In this document: positions 5,336 to 8,162 of the stretch, one piece after another
Numbering within the stretch: position 1 is the first letter of the stretch
Layout: every line of letters begins with the position of its first letter
From: an uncultured Lachnospiraceae bacterium
Lineage (GTDB): Bacteria; Bacillota; Clostridia; Lachnospirales; Lachnospiraceae
Length of the DNA stretch: 8,162 nucleotides
Direction of reading: 5' to 3'
Assembly: GCA_947068385.1 (NCBI GenBank)
Contig: CAMTBF010000142.1
Span: 1-8,162, forward strand
Made by a program: the position numbers and the translations under genes
The notes under the pieces: model-generated
Database searches by the model: none
The model's input: only the letters and a program-made list of their open reading frames with translations
What the model was told of the DNA's origin: nothing

Positions 5336-7026
5336 GCAAGGCTCTCGCGCCCTGTGGCCTCATTGATTTCGGCCCCATCCAAAAGCGCCTTGCCGTACAT
5401 CAGATTGATGATGGTGGACGGCCCCTTGGACACCGCGGCCGGACGGCCTGCGGAATTATGCCAGTCCTCCTGCCAGTCCACGAAATCCCAGTACCCCAGG
5501 TTCTCCACCAGCCCCAGGGCGCCGATGTGCCTGTCGTAGTATTCCAGTATCATGTCCGCGTCCGCCCTGTAAAGCTTCAGCACATCCCCATCCCCGGTGC
5601 GTCTGTAATACTCTGCCAGCATGAAGATATAGTGCAGGGAGAATGTGGAGATGATCTGCCTGGGGTTGCTGGGGGCCCGGCCCTGGATCAGCCCCATGGG
5701 CAGCATGGAGTCATGGAAGTCCTGCAGGGCCTTCCGGGCCAGCCTGGTGTCCACGCTGCACACATAGGTGAAGAGGGCCTGGAGCCTGGTGTCCATGGGA
5801 TACTGCATCTGCTCCCAGAACGGACAGTCCATATAGGTCTCCATCATGCAGCCCTGGAGCGTGCGGACGCACATCTCATAGACCTGCTCCACCCAGGCCG
5901 CGGAGGACTTCACGACAGAGCCGGGGTTTAAGGGATAGCCTGTCTTAAGCAGCCGGGGCCTGTAGAAGCGCACCGCCTCGTCCGCCGCCTTGATTTCTAT
6001 CTGTAAAAACCGCATGGTCCGATACCAGAACGGCTCGTACAGGAGCTTCCCGCCCTTTAAGACGATGCTGTCTACCTGTCCGTTCTTCCCAATCTCCCCA
6101 TGGACATAATCGTCCCGCTTCACCTCGTCGATTCCTTTGGTGAATTTCTCAAAATAGGTGAACGTGACCTCCGTGTCCCTGCCACCCTCGGTCTCATAGC
6201 GCATGTAGGCGTTGGTCAGCCCGCCTGCATCAAACAGCAGCCTGCAGGACTGGCCGGGCGCGACCGTCACGCAGTCCTCATCTCCCATCACGGCCTCCCC
6301 CAGCTCTTTGCTCAGGGTGTCCGGGCGCTCATACAGCAACGGGATGGGCCTCTCCTCCATCATGAAGGTCTTCAGGATGCCGAACTGCATTTCGAACCCG
6401 CTCTTCACCATGTCCAGCTTCTCGGCCTCCCGCCAGCCGGAGGCATCGAAACCGGCCAGTTTCCAGTCGCCGAATGTGCGCCTGTAGTCGATTTTCTCCG
6501 TCAGGGCCCCCATGTTCCCATTCACCACTGGCTCCTTTGTCAGGTACCAGGTATTGTCCAGCCAGACCTTCCAGGGGGCCTTTCCGGTGGTCACCCCCGC
6601 CAGGCAGTTGCCGGATGAATCCTTTATGGTGCCCTCCATGGCCAGCCTGTGGCCCGCAGGCAGGGTATCCACGCTGTGGAGCGGCGCCCGGTCGTCCCCC
6701 GGCCCCTCCTTTACGTACATGCTGTCGCAGAGGAGCACCTGCACGGCAAATACATTCTTTCCCGGCTTCAGATATTCCCCCAATTCTACGGTTTCGTAAT
6801 ACTGTCTGAATCTGTCGCTGCGGCAGGGATCGGACAATACCGGCTCTCCGTTTATCCACAGACGGTACCTGGAATTGGCAGAAATGTCCGCCGTAAGCTC
6901 CCCCGGCCGCTCCAGCTCCACCTCCAGGCGATAGTAGGCGAACCTCCCGTTCATATCGCCTTGATAAATCCTCTTCTCCTCAATCTCTGCCCTGGGCAGC
7001 CCCAGCCATATTGCCTCGTTCCACAT
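5245..7026 (-). pseudogene. GH78-like alpha-L-rhamnosidase, C-terminally truncated
   Basis: From ATG 7026 (AGGAGG 8 nt upstream) the protein has N-terminal beta-sandwich modules (about 1-350: YYRLEVELERPGELTADISA, YRLWINGEPV, LGEYLKPGKNVFAVQ). The first part of a GH78-type (alpha/alpha)6 barrel follows (about 365-560). The family motif is DCPFWEQMQYPMDTR (400-414), with D400 and E405 as active-site acids, and then YWDFVDW (512-518). Homology stops at about residue 560 (EINEATGRE). The last ~32 residues (SLASHGQIG onward) are read through an inverted foreign fragment and end at an accidental stop. GH78 enzymes usually run 700-1000 residues. The second half of the barrel, with the general base, and the C-terminal beta-domain are missing, so the product is probably inactive. 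The frame is open back to 7146, but those 40 codons lack family character and a ribosome binding site. The role of the ancestor was removing L-rhamnose from plant glycans. Confidence 0.8.
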
Positions 7027-7294
7027 GCCTCGCTCCTCCTTCTGCTCAGCGCAGCGCCAGCCCCTCTTTCCGCTGCGGATTCCCCATCCGCCTGGCGGAC
7101 GCTGTGCCATTCCCGCCATGCGAGATGCGCATAGCCCTGTGTGCATTCGCCTTTAGCATAAAGCCAAGACACTGCACTGGCAATATGACATTCTTGATTT
7201 CCTTTGGCAAAAATTGACCGGTTACCGCTTTCAGCATGCCACAGCCATGGCTGTCCCTCCGGCTCGTCCACGCGCTGTTCCCTGCTACCAATGG
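7027..7294. other. Non-coding interval with dense inverted repeats (possible dispersed repeat)
   Basis: No convincing gene is present between the acetyltransferase stop and the GH78 start. The sequence holds several dyads: GCGGAT-TCCCC-ATCCGC (7075-7091), the overlapping TCCGCC-T-GGCGGA (7087-7099), ATGCG/CGCAT around 7119-7133, and the 14-bp palindrome ACAGCCATGGCTGT (7241-7254). Short open frames exist on the minus strand but have no family signature. The density of inverted repeats and open frames in two registers suggests a REP- or MITE-like element, or the 5' leader of the GH78 operon. I cannot decide which from one copy. Confidence 0.45.
7075..7099 (-). promoter_or_regulatory. Two mutually exclusive hairpins in the GH78 leader
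   Basis: In minus-strand RNA the segment GGCGGAT can pair with TCCGCC upstream (1-nt spacer, so in practice a 4-bp stem with a 5-nt loop). It can also pair with ATCCGC downstream (6-bp stem, GGGGA loop). The two pairings share bases. They end about 48 nt before the GH78 ATG. They could act as a switch in the leader or simply be part of a palindromic repeat. No U-tract follows, so neither is a terminator. Confidence 0.35.
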
Positions 7295-7891
7295 CTAAAT
7301 CCCTGCCTCCACAAAATGCACGGCAGACTCGTCCCAATATTTCCCGAAGACGTTTCTGTCTTTTTCATCGAAATTCATCTGATATAGCCGGAAGGTAACT
7401 GAGAAATCCTTGGGCTGCCACTGTTCCTCATAGGAATACTGATATTTCATCCCCAGCTGTCTCATGACCCCGCCGCTGCGGGGATTGTTGACGTCATGGG
7501 TCGCCGTGATATAGGGGAGGCCGTCTCTTCTCACCTGCGCTATGACAGCTTTCCCGGCTTCCGTGACGATCCCCCGGTGCCAGAACTCCTTCCGAAGCCC
7601 GTAGCCAAAGTCATGGCTTTCGTCCATATCCACCTTTATGTAGCCAATCGGATAGTCGTCCTCTTTCAGGCAGATGGCATAGGCGTAGGCCTGGGGCTTT
7701 TCATACTCTGCCGCATACCTTGCCTCAAAGAAGGCCTTCGCTTCCTCAATGCTTTTCAAAGGGAACCAGGGCAGAAAAGTGTTGACCTCTTTGTCCCTCA
7801 GTATCAGGTATAGCGCTTCCATATCATTTTCCGTGAATTTTCTCAATATCAGCCTTTCTGTTTCCAGTCGCGGCGTGTTCCTATCTGCCAT
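7295..7891 (-). CDS. GNAT-family N-acetyltransferase, RimJ/RimL type
   Basis: With ATG 7891 the product is 198 residues, the usual size for this group. It opens with the RimJ/RimL signature 'PRLETERLILRKFTENDMEALY' (7-28). It continues with PIGYIKV (81-87), the acetyl-CoA loop FWHRGIVTEAGKAV (103-116), and the conserved C-terminal element NNPRSGGVMRQLGMKY (135-150). Such enzymes transfer an acetyl group from acetyl-CoA to an amine, for example a protein N-terminus, amino acid or drug; the substrate here is unknown. GGAGG lies 6 nt before ATG 7891. Another ATG eight codons upstream (7915) has its own GGAGGG only about 4 nt away and would give 206 residues. The frame is open to 7969 without support. 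The gene has its own promoter and appears complete. It is probably not functionally linked to the glycosidases. Confidence 0.88.
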   Translation of the reverse strand: MADRNTPRLETERLILRKFTENDMEALYLILRDKEVNTFLPWFPLKSIEEAKAFFEARYAAEYEKPQAYAYAICLKEDDYPIGYIKVDMDESHDFGYGLRKEFWHRGIVTEAGKAVIAQVRRDGLPYITATHDVNNPRSGGVMRQLGMKYQYSYEEQWQPKDFSVTFRLYQMNFDEKDRNVFGKYWDESAVHFVEAGI

Positions 7892-7954
7892 GCTTTCCCT
7901 CCCTAAAATCTTCATTTGCCCTCCGTAAATGATGGCATGGTTTTTGATTCCTCT

Positions 7955-7983
7955 ATTGTACCAAGCCACTTACGTGGTAGCAA
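7955..7983 (-). promoter_or_regulatory. Promoter of the GNAT gene with a spacer palindrome
   Basis: On the minus strand, TTGCTA (7983-7978) and TACAAT (7960-7955) are 17 bp apart, and a TGG directly before the -10 box gives an extended -10. Inside the spacer lies the dyad CCAC-TTAC-GTGG (7966-7977), placed as a repressor operator would be. Initiation is predicted near 7948, about 55 nt before the preferred start codon. Confidence 0.6.
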
Positions 7984-8038
7984 GTTCCAAAATAAATTTT
8001 CTCAAAATGCCAAAAAATAGCAGTTTTTGTATTTATGG

Positions 8039-8044
8039 TATAAT
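8039..8044 (+). promoter_or_regulatory. Extended -10 element pointing toward the group II intron
   Basis: TATGGTATAAT on the plus strand (8034-8044) contains a perfect TATAAT preceded by TGG, an extended -10. No good -35 box lies 16-18 bp upstream. It diverges from the GNAT promoter and would transcribe the short AT-rich exon segment (about 8051-8117) and then the intron. It may belong to the gene or RNA interrupted by the intron. Confidence 0.45.
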
Positions 8045-8117
8045 GACCCTATTCGTGGCAGGGTACTCCTATGCTTCCTCTGGCGTATCGGTTTTCTGTG
8101 CGCTTAATTTTTTGTAT

Positions 8118-8162
8118 GTGCGCCCAGTATGGGCGCAATCTAATCGGTGAAAGTCCGTAACA
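8118..8162 (+). mobile_element. Group II intron, 5' end (partial)
   Basis: The sequence from 8118 begins GTGCGCCCAG, the bacterial group II intron 5' consensus (GUGYG followed by the first domain I helix). The helix is visible as GCGCCC-AGTAT-GGGCGC (8120-8136). Next comes AATCTAATC and the characteristic GGTGAAAGTCC (8146-8156), also domain I. Only 45 nt are in the window; the rest, probably including a reverse transcriptase/maturase gene, lies beyond it. Such introns self-splice and retrotranspose. The exon just upstream ends in a T-rich run (AATTTTTTGTAT). The class cannot be assigned from this much sequence. Confidence 0.82.

Noticed and set aside
5336..5931. Continuation of the plus-strand frame past the orphan fragment
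   Set aside because: From about 5336 it reads antisense to the conserved GH78 barrel; only the first ~53 codons look genuinely coding.
7027..7146. Forty-codon N-terminal extension of the GH78 gene
   Set aside because: No ribosome binding site and no family resemblance, whereas ATG 7026 has AGGAGG at ideal spacing and the domain begins there.
7241..7254. 14-bp perfect palindrome ACAGCCATGGCTGT as an operator or attachment site
   Set aside because: It is not next to a promoter or a recombinase gene; kept only as part of the repeat-rich interval.
8120..8136. GCGCCC/GGGCGC stem as a Rho-independent terminator
   Set aside because: No U-run follows; together with GTGCG and GGTGAAAGTCC it is the first domain I helix of a group II intron.
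7929..8150. Plus-strand open frame of 73 codons
   Set aside because: No ribosome binding site; it crosses two promoters and the intron boundary, so it is not a plausible gene.

Overview
The window looks like accessory chromosome of a GC-rich gut Firmicute, most likely Lachnospiraceae. Support comes from strong AGGAGG-type ribosome binding sites, sigma-A type promoters, an inverted-domain GH3 glycosidase, a YesN-type AraC regulator, a GH78-like rhamnosidase and a bacterial group II intron. This is inferred from gene content, not from a search. All recognisable protein genes lie on the minus strand. Only the 5' edge of a group II intron and one orphan gene fragment lie on the plus strand.

In the direction of minus-strand transcription (high to low coordinates): positions 8118-8162 are the first 45 nt of a group II intron, pointing out of the window. 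A RimJ/RimL-type GNAT acetyltransferase (7891-7295) follows with its own promoter. Next is a 268-bp non-coding stretch rich in inverted repeats. A GH78-like gene (7026-5245) has lost the second half of its catalytic barrel. At about 5176-5335 sits a foreign, plus-strand coding fragment. Then come the C-terminal part of a YesN/AraC regulator that has lost its receiver domain (5179-4445) and an intact 882-residue GH3 glycosidase with reversed domain order (4374-1726). A yefM-yoeB toxin-antitoxin operon (1568-1058) follows. A MATE efflux gene with an internal, frameshifting deletion (959-188) is next. Last is the start of a Phd/YefM antitoxin (143 to beyond position 1).

The GH78, AraC and GH3 genes look like a former plant-glycan utilisation locus: regulator, debranching rhamnosidase and exo-glycosidase. 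A rearrangement between AraC and GH78 removed the regulator's receiver domain and the GH78 C-terminus, leaving a piece of an unrelated gene in opposite orientation. Only the GH3 enzyme appears intact. The low-coordinate end is a separate defence/stability-type island: two toxin-antitoxin operons flank a dead MATE gene.

The cleanest regulatory finding is at yefM-yoeB. A near-consensus promoter (TTGACT, 17 bp, TATAAT) is followed by three TGTACA-type palindromes spaced exactly 12 bp apart, one more than the two-site operator known from E. coli. I see no CRISPR array, tRNA, rRNA or complete insertion sequence, and no convincing Rho-independent terminator. I found no entirely new system; the most unexplained element is the inverted 160-bp gene fragment.
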